Positions 21,400 through 33,284 of a stretch of 64,000 nt of DNA are shown piece by piece. The DNA comes from Isoetes taiwanensis (Eukaryota > Streptophyta > Lycopodiopsida > Isoetales > Isoetaceae). A program made the position numbers and the translations under genes. The stretch covers positions 1,196,280 through 1,260,279 of the forward strand of contig JAJEKV010000046.1 of the NCBI GenBank assembly GCA_021234155.1, given 5' to 3'. The notes under the pieces are model-generated. The model made no database searches. It was not told the origin of the DNA and saw only the letters and a list, made by a program, of their open reading frames with translations. The stretch's first letter is position 1; each line of letters opens with the position of its first letter.

Positions 21400-22182
21400 T
21401 GTCAAGACCTACAAAAAGTAGGGTCGATTGTGCTACCTAGAACTCCCAGAGTTCCCCTCAACCTTGAGTTCCCAGAACTCCCCACACACAATCGCATTAA
21501 CCCCCAAGATTAGTTTGAAGCCCAGCTTCAATAGTTCTTATCAAAAGAACTAATACTGCTATTATAGTATTGCTCAAAACTAGAGAAAGAACACAAACAA
21601 TGGATAATTCTAAAGCAACACAAAAAGTTTGTGGAATAATCCCAATAGGATCGAAACTGACCCCAAGCAACTCAGAAATGAGAAATAGACTGAGAGCACA
21701 AGCTTTAGACTGCAAATAAAACCCCATAAGCTGCTCCAAGAGAAAGGTGGTTCCTCCAAAACACATCCTAACCTCTTTTATAGAGACACTAGGCTAAGAT
21801 TAGCCTGAGAAAAGGCCGTGGGCCTTTGTCTCACTCAAAATAGTCCATCCAATCTCGTGATCTGGGCCTTTTCTCCAAATCCGGTTGACCTGTATCAGGT
21901 CGCGATGAACACAAGGGATTTTCCCTTTTAAAACCTCAAGGCTAATCGAGTGTTGCCACCTCAGCCTCCTCAACTCAATGGTTACGTGATTTTTAAAGGT
22001 CCTTTAACATTTAAGTAAATGTTCACTTTAACATACGAAACATGCCCCATAATAAATTAACCAAGACTGCCCCTAGGCATTTTTTCCAACCTTGGAACAT
22101 TCCCAGGCCACCCGGTGGGCATTTCTAGGGTCAACTCCCCATCCCAAGGCCTGCAAGCGCGACTTGACCTTGGACCGTAACA
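21400..22182 (-). repeat. gypsy 5' LTR (right)
   Basis: 783 bp, TGTCAAGACC...GTAACA on the plus strand. It is the promoter-side LTR for the minus-strand element. It is about 40 bp longer than the left LTR, chiefly through a short insertion near 21,655-21,690. Confidence 0.92.
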
Positions 22183-22534
22183 AGCACTCTTCTAAAAAAA
22201 TTGTTCTTCTTTTATGGAGGTTCGAGTCTTTGAAAGAATTGTCAACCATTGCAAATCATAGGGTATTTGATTACGAATACAGCGCGACCAGTCATTTCCA
22301 AGTGTATTCGCATCGAGTGTGCGCTGGCCATATTGGAGCCGTAGGATGGGCGAATCCGACGGCCGCATAGGATGTTGGGTGCGACGAGTGCGAATAAGTA
22401 TAAAAATGGTCACATATAACATTTAATCTTAATCACATGCATCTAACTTACAGTTAGGGTTCATTGATTAGAGTTCAAGATCCAAACTGAGGGTTCTAGA
22501 ATGGCTCTACTAGAGATACGAAATGCTAACTCAC

Positions 22535-23220
22535 CTGGATCCAGATGATATACCAAGGAATCTACCTCAAATACCTGCACCGAAGGAACTTCCACCAGCT
22601 CCTGGCATCTCCATCGCTCTGTAGGTGGTTCGAAGCAGGTTTGATATGGTCTATGGGGTGTGAGATAAAGCCTGGATTTCACTAATTCTTCAAATTCCTA
22701 TATTGCAATCATTAAGATTTTAACACCAATCTGAGAATACGAAGGAAAAACTACCTGCCAAGCAGTACCTTTCATAATGTGAGACAACATTGATCTTATT
22801 TTGGACATGACTGAGCAAGGCTAAAGTGCTACTTTTTGTCTCCCCTGATAATACCCTACATTTCCTCATCTCATAAAGTTTTCTCATATCATTTGAGATT
22901 ATATTAGATGGTAGCTTGAGTAGTATTTGGGCAGCCATTGCTGAATGTTGTCCTTCTATAACATAGAAGAGGACATTCTGCTTATTAAACTCTGCTTTAG
23001 ATGTCCAAATAATTGGATTCCCTGTATTCCTATCATATGAAAGAACATCTGCAGGGGCAGGGTTTCGATAAGGGAAATCCGTCATGGAATTTATAATTTC
23101 TTCCATGTGATGGTTACTATATCCTCGGTGGTTGTACTTTGCAGCTTTGCCTTGACAAAGTTTTAATCTATTCACATGAATATCTATAGTTCCATCTAAT
23201 CCCAAAAAGTCTGTGATTTT
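22535..23220 (-). CDS. exons of an unrecognised gene with ParB-like GxH motif
   Basis: Minus strand: after an acceptor-like TTTTAAG near 23,218 a long open stretch reads GKITDFLGLDGTIDIHV, then YNHRGYSNHHMEEIINSM, FPYRNPAPADVLSYD and NVLFYVIEGQHSAMAAQIL, then RKLYEMRKCRVLSGETKSS. It ends at a possible donor at 22,755 (GGCAG-GTAGTT). A second stretch from about 22,695 reads VKSRLYLTPHRPYQTCFE then VEVPSVQVFEVDSLVYHL and ends at a strong donor at 22,535 (CCAG-GTGAGT). The short gap between them does not splice in a consistent phase with any donor I tried. VIEGQHSAMAA loosely resembles the G-x-H motif of ParB/sulfiredoxin-like folds; this is only a suggestion. Codon structure looks genuine, and the gene presumably continues to both sides. 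Confidence 0.45.
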
Positions 23221-23279
23221 CCCTTAAAATAATACTACAATCAATCAATACTAACACCCGTGACAAAGAAGAAACACAT

Positions 23280-23580
23280 CTACTTTCACGAACTTAAGTC
23301 TGTAATCTGTCATTCAATCCGTGACCAATCAAGATTATAAGACATTCACAATATTGTACATAAAGAAAAAGAACATCCACGGACTTAAGTCCGTGAACTC
23401 TATATGAATAAGAACATCTAGAGTATGGTCCAATGTTACATACAAGAAGAAGAATATTCACGGAATATCCACAGCTCAAGTCTGTGTAGTATGTATTGAA
23501 GTACCAAGCATATAGAAAACATATAAAATACCATAAATGAAAGAATAAGGAGGGGAATACGGACTCGAGTCCGTGTAAAA
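23280..23580. repeat. palindromic motif repeated every ~90 bp
   Basis: Four versions of one palindrome sit at about 23,286, 23,378, 23,470 and 23,559. Two are perfect: CACGGACTTAAGTCCGTG (23378-23395) and ACGGACTCGAGTCCGT (23559-23574). The other two are mutated. The sequence between them is divergent, so only the motif and the roughly 90-bp spacing are kept. Related words (GGACTCCAGTCCGTG; GGACTTGG..CAAGTCTGTG) occur in the intron repeat at 36.2 kb. Confidence 0.75.
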
Positions 23581-23884
23581 AAATGAAGCAGGCCCAACAA
23601 ACTGTTGCCTAAGTCACTATTGCGTAAGTCATTCAAAACATTGAATATAGAAATTATAAGGTCAGAAAAGAAAAACAAGGTAAAAGTTAAATTAAGTCAT
23701 GTTGTATAAGAAAGAGAGAAAAGAGGTAAGTTAAAAAAAAGTATCAATAATTAAATATAGAGAACACCTAAAAAACGAAGAGGGGGCTTTATATTTTATA
23801 TATCACCCAGGCTAACATTTGAATTTGATTTTGAAGATGTATCTATCTCTGGCTCTCTTGCAGGGTGAATAACTGTTGCTAAGC

Positions 23885-24780
23885 ATGTTTTAAGTAATTC
23901 CCACATCTATATGGCCTCTGCCCTTCTGGATTTTCAGTCAAAATTTCAGGTGATTGTTATCATTATCCGTAATTTTATTTGGGGTGGGAATGAGGATCAT
24001 GATGTGGTCAATGTTGCATGGTTCAAATGCACTAGGCCAAAATTTGCAGGTGGTTTGGGTATGACAGACTTCCATCTGCAGAGTAAGATTCTAATTTCTA
24101 AGTTCATTTGGAGGATCCTTAAGGATATGGTTGACTCACCTGGAGTGGAGTTTGGGAAGCAGTCACTTGGACATTGTGTTCCTTCCTTTTGGGAAAGCTT
24201 CGTTAAGACCTCTTCTCCTTGGGGTCTCTTTTATCAGCTATGCCCTTTTCCTAATGCCTCCCCTTTTTTGAAAGGCTTGCTGGAGTCCTGAGAGACAATA
24301 CGGACCTTATTTCATATTGATCTTGTGCATGTCATCAGTTGAGTGCCCCTTGTTGGTGGATACATGTGGAAAATAATCTTCCACTTTGTGCCTCAGTTCA
24401 TCCATTAACTCAATGGCGCTGGAGGTTAGCAGGAATCTTGATAGTTGTGGCATGGCATGATCCTGGCCAGTTAGCTATATGGCAAATCTTTCAAACAAAA
24501 TTCTTATCGTCTCGATGGGACAGACCTATTTAGCAAAAGGTTGCTAGTACTCTGCCATTGATTGCTTCAGAGGCTATTGAAGGGTGCATGTGGGTTTCCC
24601 ACCAGAGTGTTCACGAGCATAGGCTTGTGAACTCTATGTATAGGCTGCTTGTCAATGGTGATGATGGTGACACATTAAGTTTTGCCTCATCACATCTACT
24701 TCATTCCATTCGACAAAACAGATACAAAAGTTTTACACACTTTGCAATGCCTAGCTTTTCTTGATTGCATAAAATAAGCC
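23885..24780 (+). mobile_element. family B LINE fragment (plus strand)
   Basis: The plus strand reads VIVIIRNFIWGGNEDHDVVN, then AWFKCTRPKFAGGLGMTDF and HLQSKILISKFIWRILKD, closely matching the minus-strand family B copy at 13,576-14,055 (NFIWGENE..., GGLGMLDFHLQSK). It continues with PNASPFLKGLLES, APCWWIHVEN, FQTKFLSSRWDRPI and SEAIEGCMWVSHQSVHEHRL. Stops at about 24,291 and 24,534 break it. It covers only the region after RT, so it is 5'-truncated, and the 3' end is diffuse near 24,780 with no clear poly-A. Confidence 0.85.
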
Positions 24781-27700
24781 ATAGGGCTGTTACAAAAAAG
24801 CCATACATGGGCTGTTACAGATGATGGCACACATGCCCGTTATAGTATGAGGGGCACAAAGGCCATTTGATCAAAAAAACAAAAAAGGGGGGGGAAGGGA
24901 TTGTCCATTGCCAACCTTGGAAAAAAATTGGTTGCATGCTTCGTGTAGTACCAAATCGCCTCTAGAAGCGCACATTGTCACCTTCATCACCACCCGATCC
25001 GGCAATGCATCAGGCATGTTTCAGACTTGACCTGCACTTGTAACATGATTTCAAGGAAAATTTTTACATTTAGGGAAGACCAGAGAGCAGCAGTTACCTC
25101 AGCTGGGGTAACTATGCAATTCTGAATCAAGAAGCAATTTGAAGTCGTGGAAGTTGCGGAACTGGAAGGGGTAGGCAGATTGCTCAGGCGAGGTTGTGAC
25201 CTCTGTTGGGTGAGGGCTACCCCTCCAGCTAGATCGAGCAGTATCCCATATGTGCACGACCCGGGGAAGCTAGTTCTTCTCGCATGATCCATAGTGTTTG
25301 GTCTGTTCCATTAAGGAAGAAACACAAATTCGATGATGAACTAAGACAACCAATGATGCAGAGTGAAGGCACTTATCTTTGGCACTCAGAGTTCTCAGAA
25401 GATTGATTGGATTCAATAAAAAAGAACTCAGGCACTCATAAACCCAACGGAGTAATGATAACACTGTCTCAAATCTAGTCCGTCCAGATTTCCAAAAATT
25501 CGAGCTTTAATGGCCAAATCCCTCAGCTGCAATTGGGGCAGAGGACGTCTGAGGCAATTGCAATGGTTTAAAATAAGGAATTGGGAATGTTTTGGAGAGA
25601 TCGGCCAAATTGGCAATGGTAACCATTGGAAGGTACCACCATAGCTAGCGGCCTCTATCTCTTAGATGGCCTTATGGCCTGCAACCATATTATTGGCATG
25701 AAGTGGCCCTTATGAACTGTTCCACGTTCATGAGAGGCTGCCATGCATGTGGTGTCATTAAGATGCGTGTTAGGTGGCACCCCTAACATGTTCACGGGCC
25801 TATAGACCTGGTGAAACCAAGCCTCGCCTACCATGATGTGGGGCTAGGGGCATGGTGATGGAAGGCTATAAATCCCCAACTTTGATGATGTTAAAGCATC
25901 AAACAAGTAGAAAGTCTTAATATTCCTAGACCACTATTGCCTTTGTGATCCTGTGCAACTGTTTCGTCGACACTTCATGGAACTGATCATTGCAGTTAGA
26001 GTACAAATGATGCCAAAGCTACCCTCTCTGCCATAGATTCTCGCACATCGACATCTCAATCAAAGTAGATAGAGTTTGATCATCATCATTCCTTCAAGTC
26101 TCTAAGATTCACGAAGAAAGATAAGAGCTACAAGCATGAGGTCACTCGACATTTCAATAAAGACTCTCGTTTAAAATAGCAGACATTAGATAGGGCATTG
26201 CATCTTTACTTTCAATGAGACAAGCATTGTCCAATGCAAACTTCCACAGGTGCTGGCAGTATAGATAGCTCAGAGGAACATCAAACACGTGTTGGAGGTT
26301 CAACATGGTGCTGATGAGGAGCGGATTGCATCTGCTACAGGTGCTGCAAATGCAAGTTGCCCAGAAACGAAAAATGATCGTCCTTTTTGTTGGTGTGTCT
26401 ATGAAAAAGTCAGATCGGGTAGATTCTTTCAACTGCTCATCTAAACAATCTTGACCCTGATCCTACAACATCCTAACTTTAACTTCCATGATTCTACAAG
26501 ACTTCAAGTTCTTATTACTCCAAGACCGATTTGCTATCTCGGAGATGAGGGGATTTTATGTTGGATTTGAGGAGAGTTAAAATCAGAAAAAAGCTGAGGC
26601 ACAATCTCATAGCAAAACCAGAGTAAGAAACAAAGTAATCAAATGCATTTTCTGTACCACATATGATAGAAATGCTTTGGGCCTAATGCAATTGCAAATT
26701 GTGTTGCTTTGACGTTCTTCTTTATGCTAGCTCTTAGTGTTAGCTAGTAGCACTATGTCATTTAAATGCTCAAACAAATAATTAAGATCAACACAGATTG
26801 ATTTTTAAGAGTTGATTCCCTATAGTGGTTCTTCCATGCACCATGATGCATCCCGAACTACACAAAGTGCATAAAAACATTAGTTTTGTAAGGTAGATGA
26901 TTCAAGGCAAAAAATTAGGTTAGTCCACTGATGGAATCTATTTTTGGCTAAATGGTTTGTTGCAGCATACCTGGTGCAAATTGTGAGGGATTGATGGAAT
27001 GGAAATTTTTCTTCTCTGACGATTTGGTACAAAATTAAAAAATTCTAAGAGAATAAACAGGTGTAAATAGATTCTAGGCTAATACTATTTGTTGTTTCCT
27101 CAGCTTTTGTTAAGAGAATGGAATCAATATCTATATAACGTTAGCTCTAGGTTCTTTGCCATTCTGGGCAGGGACGGGCCGGTTTTGTGTCTCTTGCGAG
27201 TCCCTTCCCAGAATTATTATTTATGCATATCGTCTTGTGGCTTAGTGGATAAAAACATCCTTTACTTTACTTGAATGAGTGCAAATCTCAGATTACAATC
27301 ATATGAAGCACTGTCATTGTGTCATTCATCTACTTGACTGTTTGGAATGAAGCTGAACGTTTGATTGGTAGCATGTCATGTGAGCCTACTTCCTTGTCAT
27401 TGACAACATTGCTAGCATGATGTTTTGATGCGTCACAAGACAGACCAGCTACATTGAAGCTTTCAATTGGACTCTAGAGATGCTACACCATATGAATTGT
27501 TATCGAAACTTATGCTGCAGTAGGCCACTGAAAGATGCGATGTCGTAAAATAATAAAATTTACACGAAAGGACACTTGACAAAATGATTGAGAAGCTTTA
27601 CCCATCACAAAGCAGTTCACTCAACACCAACTTCAATTCAAGATGCACTATCAATTAGTCTAGTAAGCACAACATCACAAGAACAAATGTTGCAAGAATA

Positions 27701-29369
27701 TGGTGGGTCCGAGTCCCAATAAAATGGGTCTAACTCTCGTACTCCACAATGTGTAAGCACATACATTACATCATCAAAGCTCGCAAGGATATGGTGGGTC
27801 TAAGTTCTAATATGGTGGGTCTAAGTCATGTACCCCACAATCTATGTTGTTAGTAAGTGTCGATATGTTGATCACATGTTAGATCATTAAATGCGTTGAA
27901 TTTAAATACAATCACACAAATTTATCTACACATCTTATTTTTATTGTATATTATATCACACGTCATTGTCAATTGTTTGTCACCCTGTCTCTAGATTATT
28001 GTTATTTTTTCCATAGCACAGAAAGGGCCATTTTTTATTTTTTATTTTATTTTTTTTTAAATTTAATGTTACATCCAACACTTTTTAAATTAAAATCCCC
28101 CTGAAACCCCCTTTGGTTTGGGTGTATGTTCACATGGGAATAGCGTAAGGCAGCAGGGAGCCCCTAAAACCGTATAATACATGTGCAAAATCAACACTAT
28201 TTAGTACGTAGCCTTAAACCCTATAGTATTTTGCAAACCTCATTATACAATATACCAAAACTTGTACAAGAATACCCCATAAACGAGGATCACTATCAAT
28301 ACACCCAAACCACTACCTCTCTATACAATTGCCACTTTGAGATGGATTCAACAATAAAACCCAAGTATATTGAAGTCTAGGAACAAATTCCACATGAAAA
28401 ATTGCTTTTCTTGTCACAATTATCTATGTTTGTAGAAGTACATAGACTAAAAGTATATAGAGCATTCAATGATTTCAAATGACGAAGAGCATAAAGCATA
28501 TACAAGTTTATTACAACAATTTCTATTGTGCATAAAGCGATAATCTGTTCACAATTGTGTTCTATTCACGTCAAACTAGGGAAAAAGACCTATCTAAAGT
28601 GCTAAACTTTGGTGTATGAGGATACTAATAAGTGTGGAACTGCACTCAATTTTAGTAGTTGTCCACCGTTAAGGTGTGTTCTATTCATGTCTACAAACAT
28701 GGGAAAAAACCCATCTAAAGTGCTACACCCTAGTCTAGGAGGACACTAATACGTGTGGAATTGCACTCAATTTTAGTAGTTGTCCCACCGTCACGAAGTC
28801 GTTCAGGCTAAAATGCAGTTGCTTCCTCGGACTTATGAATATTCAAAGCATTTAAAAGCATCTAGTTGCAAAATGTTAATGAACATCTTAGCATAACATC
28901 AAATTTCTATTTGAGAAAGATATGGGACTGACGTATGGACGGATATGAGCTGCACATGCAGGAGGTTGAAGCTCTGACATTTCCCTAAAATATATGGTAT
29001 AAATACGTATATTTTAAGCCATGTTACCATACAAGCCTACCTTAATAGCCTTGTATACCTTAGTGTGGAGAAAGGAACATGGCTAAGTCATTATACATAA
29101 CTTAGACAACCTTAGGTATGGAACCATTTCCATATGGCTCTATCCTATTGGCAACCCGCCACATGCATGCACCTTATTGGAGCCACATAACGTGACATGG
29201 CAAACCTAACCTATTAATGGCCGAACCCTAACCCTAAGCCATTTTTCGGCTCCAATTTGTCCTTGAACCTGAATCCAGCCGAAACTCCGCTTCGAGAATC
29301 CTCTCACACAAAGACAAAATTAGCTCAAGAAATTTCAGAAGTGCGTACGCATCAGAAGGAGTGGGACCT
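24781..29369. other. 4.6 kb without a recognised gene
   Basis: Short minus-strand open frames at 25,292-24,987 (starts MDHARRTSFPGSCTY) and 26,432-26,154 match nothing I know. A 10-bp G tract follows an A-rich run near 24,880. Near 27,690-27,840 the phrase GGTGGGTCTAAGT recurs in diverged copies. A tandem duplication lies at 28,556-28,795 (listed separately). A long A/T run with T tracts is at 28,030-28,080. Otherwise nothing is supported. Confidence 0.5.
28556..28795. repeat. tandem duplication, ~118-bp unit
   Basis: Two diverged copies share GTTCTATTCA, AAAGTGCTA, ACTAATA.GTGTGGAA and CACTCAATTTTAGTAGTTGTCC in order. The first copy runs from about 28,556, the second from about 28,674. Confidence 0.8.
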
Positions 29370-32327
29370 TGATATGGTTTAAGGTTAATATCTAACAATG
29401 AGCTCGGGGGAGTGGCCAATATGATTATGCATTGGGTGAAATCATATAGAGTTAGTATATATCATGGTTGGAAACAAAAGGAAGGAAGGAAGGAAGGAAG
29501 GAAGGTATTTTTATCGTCCACGGAGACCAATCGGATGGGACCCAATACAAAAGCGCAGCAAGCGGATTACTACCCGGATTAAAAAACCCCTGCCCCGAAG
29601 GGTTTTCGAGGGAAAAACCGTGGCAACAATCATCCCACACAAACCGCTCCAATATACGAAAATGCAAAACACATAAATATATACACTCATGTACCGCACC
29701 CATAGTGCATGATCACAGCAGCCCGGGGGCAAAGGTGGGCTCAGATCCAAGACCTCCCGAATGTACGACCCCGCATAACGCATCGACAAAGGTTTCATCG
29801 AAATGTAGGGGCAAGTCCAAAATTGCATCTAAGGAACGATCCGCCCGATCCGACCGAATGCCGGGCAACTCGAAAGTGTGAGACTCATCCTCAATGGCAT
29901 CCGCTTGACAAAGACCGACAGATTTATCCCCCGCTGGGGGCTCCCCAATCCACCGCCACCTACGCGAGATGGTGGGCACCTGTAATGGAGGCACGAGTCT
30001 GCGCTTTTTCGGGCAGCGGGAACGCAGTAGAGCCAAGGGCCCCGCCAACGCGGGTTGATGTGCTCTTTGTAATGGGCCATTTTGACCGCCTAGAGCCGAT
30101 CCGTGAGCTTGCCAAGGAAGCAAGCGCCCAGTATTCCCCGCAGGGCGTCACGATCGCCTTCAGGTCCACCGCGACGCATCCTCAGGTTCCCGCATGTTCC
30201 ATCCGCAACATACCGATCTCTTACCCATCCAACAGCCCCTCGAAATGGCCACGGGTCCATTGCCACAACAGAAGCCAAAAGGAGCCGAAAGCATCACCCA
30301 TATTAACCACTTTCTGAAAATAGACGATGTGTCTATCAAGGGCTGCCCAATCGGAAGCGGTAAAGAATCCAGCCTCGCAGCAGACCGATAGGGGATCAAG
30401 GTTTCACCCCAGTGCCCGTAAGCCAAAAATGCCTTCGCGACCCGCCTAAAGTCATTCCAGTCGCCAAAAGAGATCCCCTAACGCCCCAAACCTCTAATTC
30501 CCATACGTATGACAGTGCTCAACCACCAAATGTATGTGACCGATGGCCCCAATCATAGAGCTCGGTGACCGTTGTTCTACATGGCATAAAGCATTTTCCA
30601 GCCCGTTGTCACCTCCGCAGCTTTATGGACGCCTCCCAACCGAAAGCAGGAGGGGAACTCCACCCTTAGGTACTTGTAGGTGGGCGTGACCTCCATAGGA
30701 TGTCCTCGATATTTGAGTGCAGGAGGCATGGGGTGGCGTGAAGAGGATATGAGAACCACCGTCTTGGCCGTGATTCACGCCGCGATGTCCAGAGAGTCCG
30801 CGTACGTGTCTAGGGCATCCGATGAGACCGATAGCTTCGGGTGTGAAGGTCAACATCGCCCCGCATAGATGAGCCGCGTGATGACCCGTAAAAGTCGATG
30901 CCATCCCCCATGCTCGGAAGCCGTGGCTCTAACCGGGTCAATGTAGAGGCCAAAAGTGTTGGTGAGAGGGGCAGCCTTGCCGACGCCGATACTTTTCGTG
31001 AATGCTTGGCACATCAACCGCATCCTGCCAAAACAACTCTCATACGCCAGATATGGCATTTCGCGACAAGCGCAAGCAGCCCCTCTGACGAAGCAGCCCA
31101 TAGCTTTTCCTGTGGCACCGTATCAAAGCCTTCGCTGAAGTCCACAAAGCAAAGAATACAAGTCCTACGCCGATGGTTTCGGCCGCCTTCAATCGCCCGC
31201 GCAGTTGTAAAGATATGGTCAACCGCTGAGTGGCGGGTCTAAAGCCCGCCAGGTGTGAGGGCTTCGCGACATCCCGCCGCCTACCGGGTCAACTGCCGCT
31301 CGAGAATGCCGCCCAACAGCTTTGGCAAATAATCGAATCCCACCATGATCGTCCGGTAATGGCCTGACAAAGGTGGGTCGCCTCGCCTTTGTGAATGGGG
31401 ACAACCCCGCTTGTAGTCCATTGTCGGGGGAAACCTTCCTGCAATGCTCTGTTGAACAGGGTAGTGAGGATCGGCACCAGCGGCTGCCTTGCCCATTTGA
31501 GTAACTCGGCCTGCATACCATCGAGGTCAGCTGCCTTCCTATTAGCCAGCCGTTGCAGGCCCTCCACAACATCCTCCCTCCGCAGAACTAATGGGGGCTA
31601 TCCCAGTGGGGGTATGGGCGACGCTGCCCCCCTCGGGTGGGTCATAGAGCTGCCGCAAGCACGCCGCCATTGCCCGGGTGTGATGTCCTCTGTAGGCTGG
31701 GCTGGCCTTCAAAGCACTCTGCGCCAAAAGGTTCGAGGATGAGTGTCCAGCAGGCCGAACATCTCCCCCTGGTGCCTGGCAAGGTACCGCGCAAAGGCAA
31801 AGGCAGGCCAAATGAAAGCTAAGGTCACAGAGACTTCTATAAAAAGAACCCAAAATGTAATTAGTGATATCTTCCCAAGCCGAGATCAGATTTGGAGAAA
31901 TTTTACTTTTCTGGAACCGGCTCGGAGTCTAGTTTCCAAATTGGTGTGGCACTTGTTCTGATTCATCCGAATGAAAGAGAAATAGCACAAAGAGTGACCG
32001 GGGGTCAAAGAAGACTGTTTAACTCTTGGCTCTTGAATCTGATTCTAAGAAAGATATTTCTTTTTCCTAGAGCTTCCGTTGATCTTGTCTAGTAACCTAT
32101 TACTATCCCTAAACCCAACTGGTGGATCATATTGAGCTCTTTTGGCTCGAGGGAGGAGCTACTAGCAGAAGCTGATTGCCAAATATGCCTTACTGTCTTT
32201 ATGTTCCAACTTGATATTGCTAGCTGAGTGGCCCGGTTGGGTGGAGAGCTCTTTTTATTAAGGCTTTGGCTACTAATTTGTGTAAAAGTTATTATGTTTG
32301 TTCAGGTATTCAGGGAAGTTTGTATCA
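29370..32327 (+). repeat. 5' LTR, split by a LINE
   Basis: Left part 29370-29478 and right part 31791-32327 together align with the 3' LTR at 33285-33894. The LTR ends TGTATCA, just before the primer site. Relative to the other LTR it has 14 extra bases (TTAGTATATATCAT) near 29,452; similar bases (TAGAGTTAGTATATAA) follow the 3' LTR at 33,894. Confidence 0.88.
29479..31790 (-). mobile_element. family A LINE, 5'-truncated, nested in LTR
   Basis: The borders are fixed by comparison with the uninterrupted 3' LTR. The 3' end is at the left: on the minus strand it reads GGTCTCCGTGGACGATAAAAA followed by a (TTCC)n tail (plus-strand GGAAGG repeats, 29,479-29,505). The coding part on the minus strand runs from 31,790: GEMFGLLDTHPRTFWRRVL, then ANRKAADLDGMQAELLKWAR, ILTTLFNRALQEGFPRQW (RT fingers), a shifted VDFSEGFDTVPQEKLW (motif A region), and C-terminal parts down to AIEDESHTF near 29,880. 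Frames are badly broken, mostly by small indels. Full-length ORF2 would begin further upstream with the endonuclease, as seen partly in the copy at 52.1 kb. Confidence 0.9.
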
Positions 32328-32329
32328 AT

Positions 32330-32343
32330 TGGTATCCAGGCAC
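32330..32343 (+). other. primer-binding-like site
   Basis: TGGTATCCAGGCAC begins 2 bp after the 5' LTR. It resembles the initiator-tRNA-Met primer site TGGTATCAGAGC found in many plant LTR elements. Confidence 0.7.
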
Positions 32344-32767
32344 AATTTTGATTTTCTTTGGAACTGTGGGTAGTGGAACCATTGTCATGATCTTTGGCGT
32401 TATCATGAAGCAACTCTAAGTGTTTTGAAGGATGCTGGAATCCAACAGAGCAACAAAGAGGGGAAATATTCCAACGAAACAAGGACACGGATGATTTTTC
32501 GAGTTTTAATTGAAATTGTTTTTAAGTTATTCATGTCTTGAGATAGTCTTGCAGATATACATGCAGTGTAACCGAGGAAGTTAGATGCATGGGGCTTATG
32601 AGGCAATACGCGCAAAAGGAACCAGTGTTTCAAGAATTCTAAGAACAAAGTTATTCTTGAGGGAAAACTTCAATTGGATACTGTTTATCCATGTAAGACT
32701 TGAATTGCTTTAGTGGGAGAAGCCACTATATTTTGAATCAATTTAAAGCGGTATATTGTTGTTCATC

Positions 32768-33118
32768 CATGAGTAGGTGGTAATCACAAGTGAATGTGAT
32801 CCACGAGTAGGTGGTAATCACGAGTGAATGTGACCCACGAGATGGTGGTAATCATGAGTGAATGTGACCGACGAGTAGGTGGTAATCACAACAGAAAGAG
32901 ACCCATGAGTAGGTGGGGACCTTGAGTTGAATTGGTCCACGAGTAGGTGGCAACCAAGAACTAAATTGGTCTACGAGTAGGTGGTAACCAAGAGTTAGTG
33001 GCCCACGAGTAGGTGGCAACCACTAGTATGTGAAAACCACGAGTAGGTAGTAGACACAAAAACCACGAGTGGTGGTAATCATGAACCAAGACGAGGAGGT
33101 GGTGACCACGAGTGGATA
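32768..33118. repeat. 34-bp minisatellite, about 10 copies
   Basis: Units start CACGAGTAGGTGGTAATCAC and vary in the second half. The first four are about 34 bp each; later ones drift to 26-34 bp. The array sits in the interior of the small LTR element, upstream of its purine tract. Confidence 0.93.
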
Positions 33119-33270
33119 ATAATATTATATTAAGGGAGTAGCCTTAACAGAATAAATAATATTGCCAATGGTTCATAAAGAATTATGAAGGTTAATAATC
33201 ATCATATTAAAGTTGATGTTAACGAGGACCTGAAAGTTGTATTCAATGCAACTGAGGTCAGTTGCTTCCG

Positions 33271-33284
33271 AGAAGGGGAGGAAT
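33271..33284 (+). other. polypurine tract
   Basis: AGAAGGGGAGGAAT lies directly before the TGATATGG start of the 3' LTR. The equivalent position before the 5' LTR is unrelated, as expected. Confidence 0.85.

Larger units (their letters stand above)
15574..22182 (-). mobile_element. chromodomain Ty3/gypsy LTR retrotransposon, dead
   Basis: Two direct LTRs (15574-16316 and 21400-22182) bound a 5.1-kb interior that reads on the minus strand as gag, protease, RT, RNase H, integrase, chromodomain: the gypsy order. The plus-strand edges are TG...CA, and the 5 bp outside are AGGAC on the left and AGCAC on the right, an imperfect target-site duplication. A tRNA primer-binding-like site lies inside the right LTR and a purine tract inside the left one. 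Gag and pol are broken by stops, a MITE in integrase and a fold-back in RNase H. The element inserted beside the truncated family B LINE. The two LTRs differ by 40 bp in length and by scattered substitutions, so it is not a recent insertion. Confidence 0.93.

Noticed and set aside
20869-21513. 214-codon plus-strand open frame with hydrophobic stretches
   Set aside because: It is antisense to gypsy gag and runs into the LTR.
29225-29240. Telomere-like AACCCTAACCCTAAG
   Set aside because: Only two units, with no array. The same holds for CCAAAACCCTAA near 59,302.
29709-31742. Long plus-strand open frames (up to 202 codons) within 29.7-31.7 kb
   Set aside because: They are complementary-strand shadows of the minus-strand family A LINE, in GC-rich sequence.
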